Positions 1-8,576 of a DNA stretch of 64,000 nucleotides are shown in pieces. Position numbers and translations under genes: made by a program. The notes under the pieces are model-generated. The model was not told the DNA's origin. It searched no databases and was given only the letters and a program-made list of their open reading frames with translations. The stretch is taken from the NCBI RefSeq assembly GCF_043555865.1, contig NZ_JBIGHY010000001.1, forward strand, positions 558,001-622,000, written 5' to 3'. Position 1 is the first letter of the stretch. Every line of letters starts with the position of its first letter. This DNA is from Pelomonas dachongensis (lineage in GTDB: Bacteria > Pseudomonadota > Gammaproteobacteria > Burkholderiales > Burkholderiaceae_C).

Positions 1-1
1 G

Positions 2-1735
2 ATGAAGCCCACCATCGGCGTTGGTAAGGGCACGGTGACGCTGGACGACTTCGAGCAGGCCGACGCGATCTTCGTGTTTGGCCAGAACCCCGGCACCAAC
101 CACCCGCGCATGCTGGGCGAGCTGCGCGCGGCCCGCAAGCGCGGCGCGCGCATCGTCAGCTTCAACCCGCTGCGCGAGCGCGGCCTGGAGCGCTTTGCCG
201 ACCCGCAGAACGCGCTGGAGATGGCGACGCTGGGCGACTCGCCGATCAGCAGCCACTACTTTCAGCTCAAGGTGGGCGGCGACTTCGCGCTGCTGAAGGG
301 CATGTGCAAGCGTGTGGTCGAGCGCGACGCGCTGGACCGTGACTTCATCGCACAGCACACGGCAGGCTTCGAAGACTTCATCGCCGAGCTGCGCGAGCAG
401 CCGTGGCAGCCCCTGGTCGAGGCCTCTGGCCTGACGCGCGAGCAGATCGAGCAGGCCGCCGACCTCTACATCGCGGCCGAGCGTGCCATCGTCTGCTGGG
501 GCATGGGCATCACGCAGCACCGGCATTCGGTGGCGACCATCCAGATGATCGTCAACCTGCTGCTGCTGCGCGGCAACCTGGGCCGGCCCGGGGCAGGCGC
601 CTGCCCGGTGCGCGGCCACAGCAACGTGCAGGGCGACCGCACGATGGGCATCTACGAGAAGCCCGCGCCAGCGTTCCTGGACAAGCTCGGCCAGGTGTTC
701 GGGTTCGAGCCGCCGCGCGATCACGGCTTCGACACGGTGGGCGCCATCCAGGCGATGCTCGATGGGCGCGGCAAAGTCTTCATCGCGATGGGCGGCAACT
801 TTGCCGCGGCCACGCCGGACACTGCAGCCACCTGGCGCGCGCTGCGCCGCTGCGAGCTGACCGTGCACATCACGACCAAGTTCAACCGCAGCCATGTCGT
901 GCATGGCCGCCAGGCACTGGTGCTGCCGGTGCTGGGTCGCACGGAGATCGACGTGCAGGCCACCGGGCCGCAGGGCGTCACGGTGGAGGACTCGATGAGC
1001 ATGGTGCACCTCTCGGCTGGCATGAACGCGCCGGCCAGCGAGCACCTGCTGTCCGAGCCTATGCTGGTGGCGCGCCTGGCTGTGGCCACGCTGACGAACA
1101 GCAGCACGCCATGGATGCAGCTCGCTGGCGACTACGCAGCCATCCGCGACAAGATCGAGGCCGTGATGCCCGACTTCGCCGGCTTCAACGACAAGATCAA
1201 AGCACCCGGCGGCTTCAGGCTGCGCAACACGGCCAGCGAGCGCGTCTGGACCACGGCCAGCGGCAAGGCCCAGTTCAGCACGCACGCGCTGCCCACCGAC
1301 CTCGCCGTGGAACGCGCGGCCGAGCGGCACCGCGACGTCCGCGTGTTCACGCTGACCACGCTGCGCTCGCACGACCAGTACAACACCACCATCTACGGCC
1401 ACGACGACCGCTACCGCGGCGTCTACGGCCACCGCCGCGTGGTGTTCATCCATGCCGACGACATCCGCGATCTGGGCCTGAAGGCCGGCGACTGGGTGGA
1501 CATCACCAGCCTCTACGTCGGCGAAGGCAGCGACAACGTGCAGCAGCGCCGCGCCGAACGCTTCCTGCTGGTGGCCTACGACATCCCGCGTGGCTGCCTG
1601 GCCAGCTACTACCCCGAGACCAACCCGCTGGTGCCGCTGGAGAGCTTCTCACTGGTGGCGCGCACGCCGACGAGCAAGTCCATCCCGGTGGTGCTGACGG
1701 CCCATGCACGCGCTGCTGCTGCAGACGCTGCGTGA
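2..1735 (+). CDS. Molybdopterin oxidoreductase, FdhF/YdeP family (5' truncated)
   Basis: C-terminal ~577 residues of a formate-dehydrogenase-alpha-like molybdopterin oxidoreductase; the true start lies left of the window. The opening GVGKGTVTLDDFEQADAIFV and FGQNPGTNHPRML match the YdeP/CbbBc-type subfamily, where the N-terminal Fe-S region and first MGD-binding domain would precede this part. RGHSNVQGDRTMGI is an MGD-binding stretch, and the last ~120 residues (YNTTIYGHDDRYRG onward) form the molydop-binding beta-barrel domain. Members of this subfamily are cytoplasmic; YdeP is tied to acid resistance in E. coli, while others have no proven substrate. Its 3' end overlaps a small downstream ORF by 32 bases, suggesting one transcript. 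The family call is firm and the substrate is unknown. Confidence 0.9.
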   Translation: MKPTIGVGKGTVTLDDFEQADAIFVFGQNPGTNHPRMLGELRAARKRGARIVSFNPLRERGLERFADPQNALEMATLGDSPISSHYFQLKVGGDFALLKGMCKRVVERDALDRDFIAQHTAGFEDFIAELREQPWQPLVEASGLTREQIEQAADLYIAAERAIVCWGMGITQHRHSVATIQMIVNLLLLRGNLGRPGAGACPVRGHSNVQGDRTMGIYEKPAPAFLDKLGQVFGFEPPRDHGFDTVGAIQAMLDGRGKVFIAMGGNFAAATPDTAATWRALRRCELTVHITTKFNRSHVVHGRQALVLPVLGRTEIDVQATGPQGVTVEDSMSMVHLSAGMNAPASEHLLSEPMLVARLAVATLTNSSTPWMQLAGDYAAIRDKIEAVMPDFAGFNDKIKAPGGFRLRNTASERVWTTASGKAQFSTHALPTDLAVERAAERHRDVRVFTLTTLRSHDQYNTTIYGHDDRYRGVYGHRRVVFIHADDIRDLGLKAGDWVDITSLYVGEGSDNVQQRRAERFLLVAYDIPRGCLASYYPETNPLVPLESFSLVARTPTSKSIPVVLTAHARAAAADAA

Positions 1736-1955
1736 GCTGGCGCCCGGTGGCGAGCCGGTCGCGCTGACCCGGCTGGCCAAGCGGCTGGACCAGCGCGTCA
1801 GCGTGCTGCTGCGTGAGCTGACGGCGCTCAGCGATGCCCGCATCGCCGGCGCGCCAGGGCCGGGCCTGGTGCGCCTCGCATGCGATGACGCCGGTCGGTG
1901 GACCGTCGCCATCCTTGCGCCGCCGCCGTCACCTGGAGGAGAAAATCCGCGATGA
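1704..1955 (+). CDS. Small helix-turn-helix-like hypothetical protein
   Basis: An 83-residue ORF that starts inside the end of the oxidoreductase gene and ends in an ATGA overlap with the transporter gene. The N-terminal ~50 residues (LLQTLRELAPGG, LTRLAKRLDQRVSVLLREL) look like a compact winged-helix unit: a helix, then a turn-and-recognition-helix pattern. The C-terminus is a short Pro-rich tail. No strong ribosome site is visible, so expression probably relies on coupling to the upstream gene. The coupling on both sides and the non-random helical pattern argue that it is real. I do not recognise a named family, and DNA binding is inferred only from the pattern. Confidence 0.5.
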   Translation: MHALLLQTLRELAPGGEPVALTRLAKRLDQRVSVLLRELTALSDARIAGAPGPGLVRLACDDAGRWTVAILAPPPSPGGENPR

Positions 1956-2809
1956 ATGCCGCCGTGCTGACCCACGCGCTGCTCGCCGTCCTCGCCGTCG
2001 TCATGGCCGGCCTGGGCCTGTCGCTGACCTGGGACGACTTCCGCCGCCTGCGCGAGTACCCGCTGGCCGCCGTGCTGGCGCTGGGGCTGCAGGTCCTCGT
2101 TCTGCCGCTGGTGTGCGTCACCGTCATCGCGGCCTTTCGCCTGCCGCCGCTGTACGCGGTGGGCCTGATGCTGCTGGCCGCGTCGCCCGGCGGTATCACG
2201 GCCAACCTGTTCAGCCACCTGTTCGGCGGGCATGTCGCGATGAACCTGTCGCTGACCGCGCTGAACACCCTGCTGTCGCTGGCCACGCTGCCGCTGATCG
2301 CCAACTGGGCCATCGCGCATTACGCGGGCGGGGGGCAGGTCGTGCCGCTGCCGTGGGAGAAGCTGGCCGAGATCATCGGCGTCATCGCGGTGCCGGTGCT
2401 GATCGGCATGGCGGTGCGCCGTTCGCGGTCCGACATCGCGGCCCGGCTGGACAAGCCGGTGAAGATCCTGTCCGGCGTGCTGCTGCTGGTGCTGACCGTC
2501 GCGGCCATCGCCAAGGAGCGGCAGGCGCTGATGAATGCTGCGGGCGACCTGGGCGGCGCGGTGCTGGTGTTCAACCTGCTGAGCCTGCTCGCCGGCTACG
2601 GCCTGGGCCGCGTCGTGCGGTTGCCGAAACCGCTGTGCATCGCCATCGGCTACGAGGTGGGCATCCACAACTCCACGCTGGCGCTGTACCTCGCGCTGGC
2701 CGTGCTCCAGCAATTCCCGGTCGCGCTGCCGGCGGCGTTGTACTCGGTCAGCATGTATGTCACTGCGCTGCTGTTTGGTTTCTGGTTGCGTAGACACTCG
2801 GGCCCATGA
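1952..2809 (+). CDS. Bile acid:sodium symporter (BASS) family transporter
   Basis: A 285-residue, very hydrophobic protein with about nine or ten predicted membrane helices. The conserved BASS patch lies at residues ~75-95 (LLAASPGGITANLFSHLFGG), and the second conserved region, GYEVGIHNSTLALYLALAVL, is near residue 235. Both correspond to the sodium/substrate crossover motifs of the family. The inner-membrane substrate is likely an organic anion and cannot be told from sequence. The ATG at 1952 was chosen because CTGGAGGAG sits at good spacing before it; an earlier in-frame ATG at 1898 adds an unconserved basic leader. It is joined by ATGA overlaps to the genes before and after. Confidence 0.9.
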   Translation: MNAAVLTHALLAVLAVVMAGLGLSLTWDDFRRLREYPLAAVLALGLQVLVLPLVCVTVIAAFRLPPLYAVGLMLLAASPGGITANLFSHLFGGHVAMNLSLTALNTLLSLATLPLIANWAIAHYAGGGQVVPLPWEKLAEIIGVIAVPVLIGMAVRRSRSDIAARLDKPVKILSGVLLLVLTVAAIAKERQALMNAAGDLGGAVLVFNLLSLLAGYGLGRVVRLPKPLCIAIGYEVGIHNSTLALYLALAVLQQFPVALPAALYSVSMYVTALLFGFWLRRHSGP

Positions 2810-3420
2810 AACTCCTCGGCCGCCTCACCTCCCTCAACGTCCGCAAGGTCATGTGGACTGCCACCCTGCTGGGTCTGGACCTGGACCGCGAGGACTGGGG
2901 CATGGGCTTCCGTTCGCCGCAGCAGCCCGAGTTCCTGGCGCTGAACCCCAACGCGCTGGTGCCCGTGCTGATCGACGGCGACTTCACGCTGTGGGAGAGC
3001 AACAGCATCTGCCGCTACCTGGCTGCCAAGACGGGCGCGACCCCTCTGTTGCCCGCCGACCCGAAGGCCCGTGCCCGCGTCGAGCAATGGATGGACTGGC
3101 AGGCCGGCGAGCTGAACAACAGCTGGCGTGTGGCCTTCATGGCGCTGGTGCGCGGCCAGCCGGCCACGGCCGAAGCCATCGCGGCCAGCGTCGCCAGCTG
3201 GAACCGCCACATGGCCCTGCTGGATGCCCAGCTGGCGCACACCGGCGCCTGCGTCTGCGGCGCCGACCTCACGCTGGCCGATGTGGTGCTGGGCTTGTCG
3301 GCCCAGCGCTGGAAGAACGCGCCCATCGAGCGTGTGGCGCTGCCGGCGGTGGAGGCCTGGCTGCAGCGGCTGAGTAGCCGTCCGGGGTTTGCGGAGTTCG
3401 TGGGCAACGGCATGCCCTGA
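2806..3420 (+). CDS. Glutathione S-transferase family protein
   Basis: A 204-residue cytosolic GST-like protein. The N-terminal thioredoxin-fold half contains LTSLNVRKVMWTATLLGLDL, the cis-proline region ALNPNALVPVLIDGDFTLWE and the glutathione gamma-glutamyl contact ESNSICRYLA near residue 67. The C-terminal all-alpha half runs from ~90. The motif SLNVRKV replaces the S/C-P-x-x catalytic pattern of classical plant/bacterial GSTs, with Ser13 the likely thiol-activating residue. Bacterial GSTs of this type detoxify electrophiles or act as reductases; no specific substrate is implied. Translation starts in an ATGA overlap with the transporter gene. Confidence 0.9.
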   Translation: MKLLGRLTSLNVRKVMWTATLLGLDLDREDWGMGFRSPQQPEFLALNPNALVPVLIDGDFTLWESNSICRYLAAKTGATPLLPADPKARARVEQWMDWQAGELNNSWRVAFMALVRGQPATAEAIAASVASWNRHMALLDAQLAHTGACVCGADLTLADVVLGLSAQRWKNAPIERVALPAVEAWLQRLSSRPGFAEFVGNGMP

Positions 3421-3438
3421 GCAGCTTCGAGGTTGGCT

Positions 3439-4299
3439 TCAGGGTTGCGCGTTAGCGCGCGCCCGCTCGACGATCTGCTGTCCCGCCAGCTTGGCCGCAG
3501 CGAGCTGCTCCGGCGTCGGCGGGGCCTGGAGGCGGATGACGCGCTCTTCAGCGAACACCTTGACGTTGATCCCGGTGCCGGGGTGGCCGGGCGTCTGGCC
3601 GTAGGCCGCCAGAAAGGCCAGCCGTTCCGCGTCGCTCAGGCCCCAGGCCTCATTGGCCTGTGCCGCGCCGATCAGGCTTTGGACGTCGCCGGCGCGGGCG
3701 TCGCGGCGCAGGGCATCGGCCACCTCCTGGCGCTGGCTGGCTGTCAGGCCGCCGGGGAAGACGGCGTTGGCATAGGCCGCCGCCGCCTCGGGCACGCCGG
3801 CGCGCATGGCTCGCGCTGCCAACTCGGGCAGGAGGGCTTGGTGCCGGGCCGTGACGGTCTGGCAGCGCCGGGCCTCGGCGTCGACCTCCACCATCAGCTG
3901 CGTCATCAATTCCGGCTCGATGCCATGGGTGCGCACCCGCTCGAAGCTCTGACGCCTTGCCTCGGTAGTGTTGCAATTGCGCAGCCATCGGACGGCCTCC
4001 CAGGCCGCTGTCGCATTGCTCCCCGCCTGGGCGCTCTCGATGTGCGCGCCGTAGCCTTCGGAACCGATGCGAGGTGCTGAAGCCGACGCAGCGACGACGG
4101 GTGCGGGCGCGCGCACGGCCGCGCTGGCAGCGGGCTCGCTCGCGGCCGTGTGGGGCAGCGGCTGGGCCAGCGGTGATGTGGCGGGCGCGGCTGCGGCTGC
4201 CTTCGGCGGGTCTACCAGTTCGCCCGACGCGAAAAACCAGCCGCCCACCGCAGCGCCAGCGGCGAGGAGAAGGATCAACGTCCAGCGGTTGGCGGTCAT
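3439..4299 (-). CDS. Hypothetical membrane-anchored periplasmic protein
   Basis: A 286-residue protein. A single N-terminal hydrophobic segment (residues ~7-25, TLILLLAAGAAVGGWFF) is followed by a long Ala/Pro-rich linker to about residue 80 and a helical C-terminal domain from ~90 to 286. The helical part has Trp-rich (EAVRWLRNCNTTEARR) and Ala-rich segments resembling a small alpha-solenoid. It is probably anchored in the inner membrane with the domain in the periplasm. No catalytic motif is seen and I do not recognise the family. It converges on the GST gene with an 18-base gap and stands upstream of nothing obviously co-transcribed. The ATG at 4299 directly precedes the hydrophobic segment. 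Confidence 0.75.
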   Translation of the reverse strand: MTANRWTLILLLAAGAAVGGWFFASGELVDPPKAAAAAPATSPLAQPLPHTAASEPAASAAVRAPAPVVAASASAPRIGSEGYGAHIESAQAGSNATAAWEAVRWLRNCNTTEARRQSFERVRTHGIEPELMTQLMVEVDAEARRCQTVTARHQALLPELAARAMRAGVPEAAAAYANAVFPGGLTASQRQEVADALRRDARAGDVQSLIGAAQANEAWGLSDAERLAFLAAYGQTPGHPGTGINVKVFAEERVIRLQAPPTPEQLAAAKLAGQQIVERARANAQP

Positions 4300-4405
4300 G
4301 GGCGATGGGTGTGGCTTGCGGCAACGGCGCGCAGCCTAGCGCAGCGGCTCGGGTGATCAGGTGCCGACCGATGCCTTCGTGAGTTTTCACGGCGAACGAC
4401 GCACG

Positions 4406-4430
4406 AAAAAAAGCGGGCCGACCGGCCCGC
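4406..4430 (-). terminator. Rho-independent terminator after the HtrA-type protease gene
   Basis: Read on the minus strand, a perfect 7-bp stem (GCGGGCC/GGCCCGC, four-base loop) is followed directly by seven T residues. It lies about 30 bases past the stop codon of the protease gene, which is a textbook position. Confidence 0.9.
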
Positions 4431-4459
4431 CTGAAGGGTGTGCATCGAGAGTGGGCGGA

Positions 4460-5983
4460 TCAGCCCAGCCGCACCGGCACAAAGATCTGCTGCCCGTCGC
4501 GCGCCACCAGCAAGGCGACCGACTTCGGCGAGTCCTTCATGGCGGCGCGCACCTCGTCGATGTTCTGCACCGGCTTGCCGTTCAGCGCCAGCAGCACGTC
4601 GCCCGCCTGCACGCCGGCCAGCTGCGCCGGGCCGGTCACGCGTTCGATCAGCAGGCCGCCGTCCAGCCCCGAGCCGCGCAGCTCCTGCGGCTGCAGCGGG
4701 CGCAGCGCCAGGCCCAGCTGGCCGCCCTGCGGCGCGGCGCTGGCTTCCTGGGCCTCCTTGTCGGCGCGGCCCAGCGCCACGGTCTCACTGACGCGCTTCT
4801 TGTCGCGCCACAGCTCCAGCTTCAGCTTGTCGCCGGGCCGCGCCAGCCCGACGCGGCTGGACACGTCACCCGCCACGCGCACCGGCTCGCCGTCCACCTG
4901 TGTGATGACGTCACCCGCCTTCAGCCCGGCCTTGGCCGCGGCACTGTCCGGCATCACGCTGGACACCAGCGCACCGTCAGGCGCGTCCAGTCCGAACGAG
5001 GAGGCCAGCGGCGCCGAAAGGTCCTGCAGCGTCACGCCCAGCCGCGCATGCTCCACCTTGCCGTGGGCGACGATCTGGTCCTTGATCCTCAGTGCCACGT
5101 CCACCGGGATGGAAAACGCCAGGCCCTGGAAGCCGCCGCTCTGCGAAAAGATCTGCGCGTTGACGCCGATGACGCGGCCCGACGCGTCGAACAGCGGGCC
5201 GCCCGAGTTGCCGGGGTTCACGGCCGCGTCGGTCTGGATGAAGGGCACCACGCTGTCACCGGGCAGCGAGCGGCCCTTGGCGCTGACGATGCCCTGCGTG
5301 GCCGTCTGCTCGAAGCCGTACGGCGCACCGATGGCCAGCACGTAGTCACCCACCTGCACCTGCTTGGGGTCGCCCAGCTGTACGGTGGGCAGGCCCTTGG
5401 CGTCCACCTTCAACACGGCGATGTCGGTGGCCGGGTCGCTGCCCAGCACCTGGGCCGAGTACTCGCGGCGGTCGCTGAGCTTGACGGTGACCTGCTTGGC
5501 CTCGCGCACCACGTGGGCGTTGGTCAAGATGAGGCCGTCGGGGCTGATGATGAAGCCCGAGCCCTGGCCGCGGAAGGGCTGCGCACCCTGCTGCGGCATG
5601 CGCAGGTTGGGAATGCCGCGGAAAAAGCGGAAGAACGGGTCGTCCTCCATGCCGGGGCCTTGCTGCATGACGGCCGGGCCGTCGGTCTTGTGAAGGCCGG
5701 CGACGGTGATGCCCACAACGGCTGGACCCTGCGTCTGCACGATGGCGCGGTAGTTGGGCACGGGCGCCGCGGGCAGGGCGCTCGGCGCCGCGCCGGGCGT
5801 GGCGACGGGTGACGCCGCGGCCACGACGACCGGCGCCTCCGCGGGGGCGGCAGCGGTGACCGGTGCCTTGTCCTTGAACAGCGTGGGAAGCGTCCAGCCG
5901 GACGCGGCGGTGGTCAGCGTCACGCCCGCGCCCAGCAGCGCGGCGGCGGTGGCGGTCAACGCGATTCGGGTGTTCTGGGTCAT
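4460..5983 (-). CDS. DegP/HtrA-type periplasmic serine protease (Do family)
   Basis: A 507-residue S1C protease/chaperone that degrades or refolds damaged envelope proteins. An N-terminal signal or anchor segment (residues 6-28) is followed by an Ala/Pro-rich linker. The trypsin-like domain carries the triad His157 (LTNAHVV), Asp187 (DPATDIAV) and Ser260 (NPGNSGGP). PDZ1 spans ~312-403 and PDZ2 ~421-505. The start at 5983 has AGGAGCT upstream; an earlier in-frame ATG at 6043 would bury the signal sequence. A flexible Gln/Met-rich loop (residues 105-138) matches the LA loop of the family. It ends at a strong terminator. Whether it is the DegP, DegQ or MucD orthologue cannot be fixed here. Confidence 0.95.
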   Translation of the reverse strand: MTQNTRIALTATAAALLGAGVTLTTAASGWTLPTLFKDKAPVTAAAPAEAPVVVAAASPVATPGAAPSALPAAPVPNYRAIVQTQGPAVVGITVAGLHKTDGPAVMQQGPGMEDDPFFRFFRGIPNLRMPQQGAQPFRGQGSGFIISPDGLILTNAHVVREAKQVTVKLSDRREYSAQVLGSDPATDIAVLKVDAKGLPTVQLGDPKQVQVGDYVLAIGAPYGFEQTATQGIVSAKGRSLPGDSVVPFIQTDAAVNPGNSGGPLFDASGRVIGVNAQIFSQSGGFQGLAFSIPVDVALRIKDQIVAHGKVEHARLGVTLQDLSAPLASSFGLDAPDGALVSSVMPDSAAAKAGLKAGDVITQVDGEPVRVAGDVSSRVGLARPGDKLKLELWRDKKRVSETVALGRADKEAQEASAAPQGGQLGLALRPLQPQELRGSGLDGGLLIERVTGPAQLAGVQAGDVLLALNGKPVQNIDEVRAAMKDSPKSVALLVARDGQQIFVPVRLG

Positions 5984-6077
5984 CGAAAGCTCCTGGGGCG
6001 ACAGGCTGCGGTGCAGCGGATGCCCGCAGTCTGGGCATGCCAAGTGAGCGCTGCGTGAGGCGAAGGTGAGGTGAAAG

Positions 6078-7199
6078 TTAAGGTGCGGTTGCGGGCATCG
6101 CGCGTGATGCCCCCGAGCAGTGCGCTGCGCTCTTGCCCGCTGCCCACGTGACCGCCTGCTCCAGCAGCGTCACGTGCTGCGGCACGGCATAGGCCTCTGG
6201 CCGGTGCCCGATGGCCGAGTAGAACGCGCGCCCGCGGCCCACGCAGCGGGTCCAGACGATGGGGTGGTCTGAGCCCATGGCCAGGTCGCCGGGCGCGTAG
6301 GTGCTCTCGTCCAGCGTGGCCAGGATGTAGGCGCCGCCGGCGCGCGGGTTGTTCTTGAACGAATACCACTCGTCGCTCATCGTCCAGCCGTCGCCCAGTC
6401 CCGCGACGATGGGGCTGGCGCGGTCCTGGATGACGATGCGGGCGTCCTGGAACTGCGGCTTCATCGGGTGGCCCTTGAAGCGCGCGCCGACCAGCGTATC
6501 CACGTACCAGTCCCAGAAGGTCTGCGGGTCGCCGCCCGAGCCGTGGACGCCGACAAAGCCGCCGCCTGCCTCGATGTAGCCCTGGAACGCTGCGCGCTGC
6601 GACAGCGTCAGCACGTCACCGCTGACGTGGTTCCAGATCACGGCGTCGAAGGAGCGCAGGTACGCCGGCGTCATCGCGCCGCCCTTGTCGGTGACCGTCA
6701 GCGACCATCCGCGCCGTTGTGCCATGGCTTGGAGGACGTTTCTCGCGGCCTGGATGGCCGGTCCGTGGAGGAAGCCGTTGACCTTCTCGAACACGAGCAG
6801 CCGCGAGGCGCCGGGTGAGGCGGGCGCGATGGCGGCCGGGGGCACATCGTCGTCATAGCGCGCGCAGCGGGCGGCGCGATCCGCCTGGTTGACGGGCACG
6901 GCGCGCAGCTGCGCATCCAGCGTCTGCAGCGCCGGGAAGCCCGGCTGTGCCGCCAGGGAGCGCAGCGTGATGAGCGTCGCAAAGCTCGGTGTCAGGGTCT
7001 TGGTCTGCCAGTCCGGCAGTGCCTTCGCACCGGGCCAGGCGCGGTGCAGCACGGCGGTGGCGGCCGGTGACAACAGCACGTCGATCAGCGGGCTGTCCAC
7101 CGAGAACGGCGCGTCGCGCAGCGGGCAGTCGGTGACCGGCGCGGCTTGAGCGGCCGCCGTGACGAGGGCCAGCAGAGGGGCCATGCATGTCTTCTTCAT
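6078..7199 (-). CDS. ThuA-domain (trehalose-utilisation-like) secreted protein
   Basis: About 373 residues with a signal peptide (MAPLLALVTAAAQAAP, cleavage after AQA), an N-terminal ~110-residue segment of unknown fold, then a ThuA-like glutamine-amidotransferase-fold domain from ~130 to 350. Recognisable ThuA elements are LLVFEKVNGFLHG, FDAVIWNHVSGDVLT, GGGFVGVHGSGG, FKGHP and the C-terminal PIVWTRCVGRGRAFYSAIGH. ThuA proteins are linked to sugar catabolism but their chemistry is poorly defined. The ATG at 7199 gives the cleaner signal peptide; a GTG at 7208 is possible. Sixty bases separate it from the histidine kinase stop, so co-transcription with the two-component genes is possible. Confidence 0.85.
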   Translation of the reverse strand: MKKTCMAPLLALVTAAAQAAPVTDCPLRDAPFSVDSPLIDVLLSPAATAVLHRAWPGAKALPDWQTKTLTPSFATLITLRSLAAQPGFPALQTLDAQLRAVPVNQADRAARCARYDDDVPPAAIAPASPGASRLLVFEKVNGFLHGPAIQAARNVLQAMAQRRGWSLTVTDKGGAMTPAYLRSFDAVIWNHVSGDVLTLSQRAAFQGYIEAGGGFVGVHGSGGDPQTFWDWYVDTLVGARFKGHPMKPQFQDARIVIQDRASPIVAGLGDGWTMSDEWYSFKNNPRAGGAYILATLDESTYAPGDLAMGSDHPIVWTRCVGRGRAFYSAIGHRPEAYAVPQHVTLLEQAVTWAAGKSAAHCSGASRAMPATAP

Positions 7200-7259
7200 C
7201 GGACTCACTCGACATCCACCAGGCCCGTATGTTCGCCCGTTTCGGGCGCGGCGGTGCAG

Positions 7260-8576
7260 TCAACCCGGCCAGCGGATCTCGGCGCGCAGCCCGCCCAGCG
7301 GTGCGGTGTCCAGTACCACAGTGGCGCCCTGCTGGCGTGCGGCCGCTTGCACGATGGCCAGGCCCAGGCCGCTTCCCTCCACCGTCGCCACGTCCTCGCC
7401 GCGCTGAAAGCGGTCGAACACGCGCTCGCGGTCCGCGGGCGGGATGCCGGGGCCGTCGTCGTCCACGCGCAGCAGCGGCGCGCCGCGCGGGCCCCGCAGC
7501 GCGCTGACCCGCACCGCGCGCGCGCCGTACTTCACCGCGTTGTCGATGAGGTTGCGGCAGGCGCCGCGCAGCGCCTGCGGGTCGCCGGCGAGCGGCAGCG
7601 GGTCGGGTGCGGTCAGCGTGACGGCGACGCCCGCCCGGGCCGCCAGCGGCTGCACGTCGGCCACCGCCTGGCGCGCCAGCTCCGCCAGGTCCAGCGGCAG
7701 GTCGGCGGCTTCTGCACCCGGCTCGGCGCGGGCCAGGGCCAGCAGCTGTTCCACCAGATGCGCCGCGCGGTCGATGCCGCCGCGCAGCCGGGCTATTGCC
7801 TCGTCCTGCTGCTCGCCCGGAGCCGAGTCACGCAGCAGGCCCAGCTGCAGCTTCAGCGCCGTCAGCGGCGAGCGCAGCTCGTGGGCGGCGTCGGCCACGA
7901 AGCTGCGCTGTGCGTCAAAGGCCGTGGCCAGCCGCCCGAGCAGGCCGTTGAAGGCGTCCACCAGCGGCGCCACCTCGCCGGGCAGGCCGGCGGTGGGCAG
8001 GGCGTCCAGCGCCGTCGCACCGCGCGCCTGCGCGGCCTGCGTGACACGCGCCAGCGGCGCCAGCGACACGCCGATCAACCACCACACGGCCGCCGCCACC
8101 AGCGGCAGCGCCACCGCCACTGGTGCGATGCTGCGCAGCGCGGCCACGGCAGCCAGCTTCTGGCGCACGGCCAGCGGCTGCGCCACCTGCACCACCCGCT
8201 GCGGCGTGGCGGCGCTGAACACGCGCCAATCCTGCCCGCCCAGGCGCTGGTCAGAGAAACCCAGCACCGCGCGCGGCGGCAGCGCCTCGGTCATGCCCTG
8301 CGGCCTGCTGGAATACAGTTGCAGCCCCTGCACCGACCAGATCTGCACCACGTAGTCCAGGCTGGGATCGGCCAGGTTGGCGGCCTCGTCGGGCGCGATG
8401 CGGCCCTGGTCGCGCAGCGACAGCGCCGTCTGGCGCAACTGGTAGTCGAAAAGCTGGTCGGCTTCGGCGCGCACGCTGACGTAGGTCGCTCCGGCCACCG
8501 CCACGGCCGTCACGGCGCCCAGCACGGCCAGCAGCGCGAACAGCCGGCCACGCAGCGTCGACAGCAGGCGGCTCAT
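7260..8576 (-). CDS. Two-component sensor histidine kinase, QseC/PmrB-like
   Basis: A 438-residue inner-membrane kinase. TM1 covers residues ~11-30, a ~110-residue periplasmic sensor follows, TM2 covers ~150-172, then a HAMP-like linker. The H-box AHELRSPL has phospho-acceptor His232. The ATP-binding domain shows an N-box (NLIDNAVKYG), G1 (DDGPGIP) and G2 (GSGLGLAIV). It would phosphorylate the regulator encoded just upstream, whose stop codon overlaps its start. The short sensor domain matches QseC/TctE-like kinases; the stimulus cannot be read from sequence. Confidence 0.92.
   Translation of the reverse strand: MSRLLSTLRGRLFALLAVLGAVTAVAVAGATYVSVRAEADQLFDYQLRQTALSLRDQGRIAPDEAANLADPSLDYVVQIWSVQGLQLYSSRPQGMTEALPPRAVLGFSDQRLGGQDWRVFSAATPQRVVQVAQPLAVRQKLAAVAALRSIAPVAVALPLVAAAVWWLIGVSLAPLARVTQAAQARGATALDALPTAGLPGEVAPLVDAFNGLLGRLATAFDAQRSFVADAAHELRSPLTALKLQLGLLRDSAPGEQQDEAIARLRGGIDRAAHLVEQLLALARAEPGAEAADLPLDLAELARQAVADVQPLAARAGVAVTLTAPDPLPLAGDPQALRGACRNLIDNAVKYGARAVRVSALRGPRGAPLLRVDDDGPGIPPADRERVFDRFQRGEDVATVEGSGLGLAIVQAAARQQGATVVLDTAPLGGLRAEIRWPG

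Noticed and set aside
4361..5812. 483-codon open frame opposite the HtrA-type protease gene
   Set aside because: It is the mirror of a coding frame in high-GC DNA. The protein is low complexity (His, Arg, Gln rich) and overlaps a gene with an intact catalytic triad.
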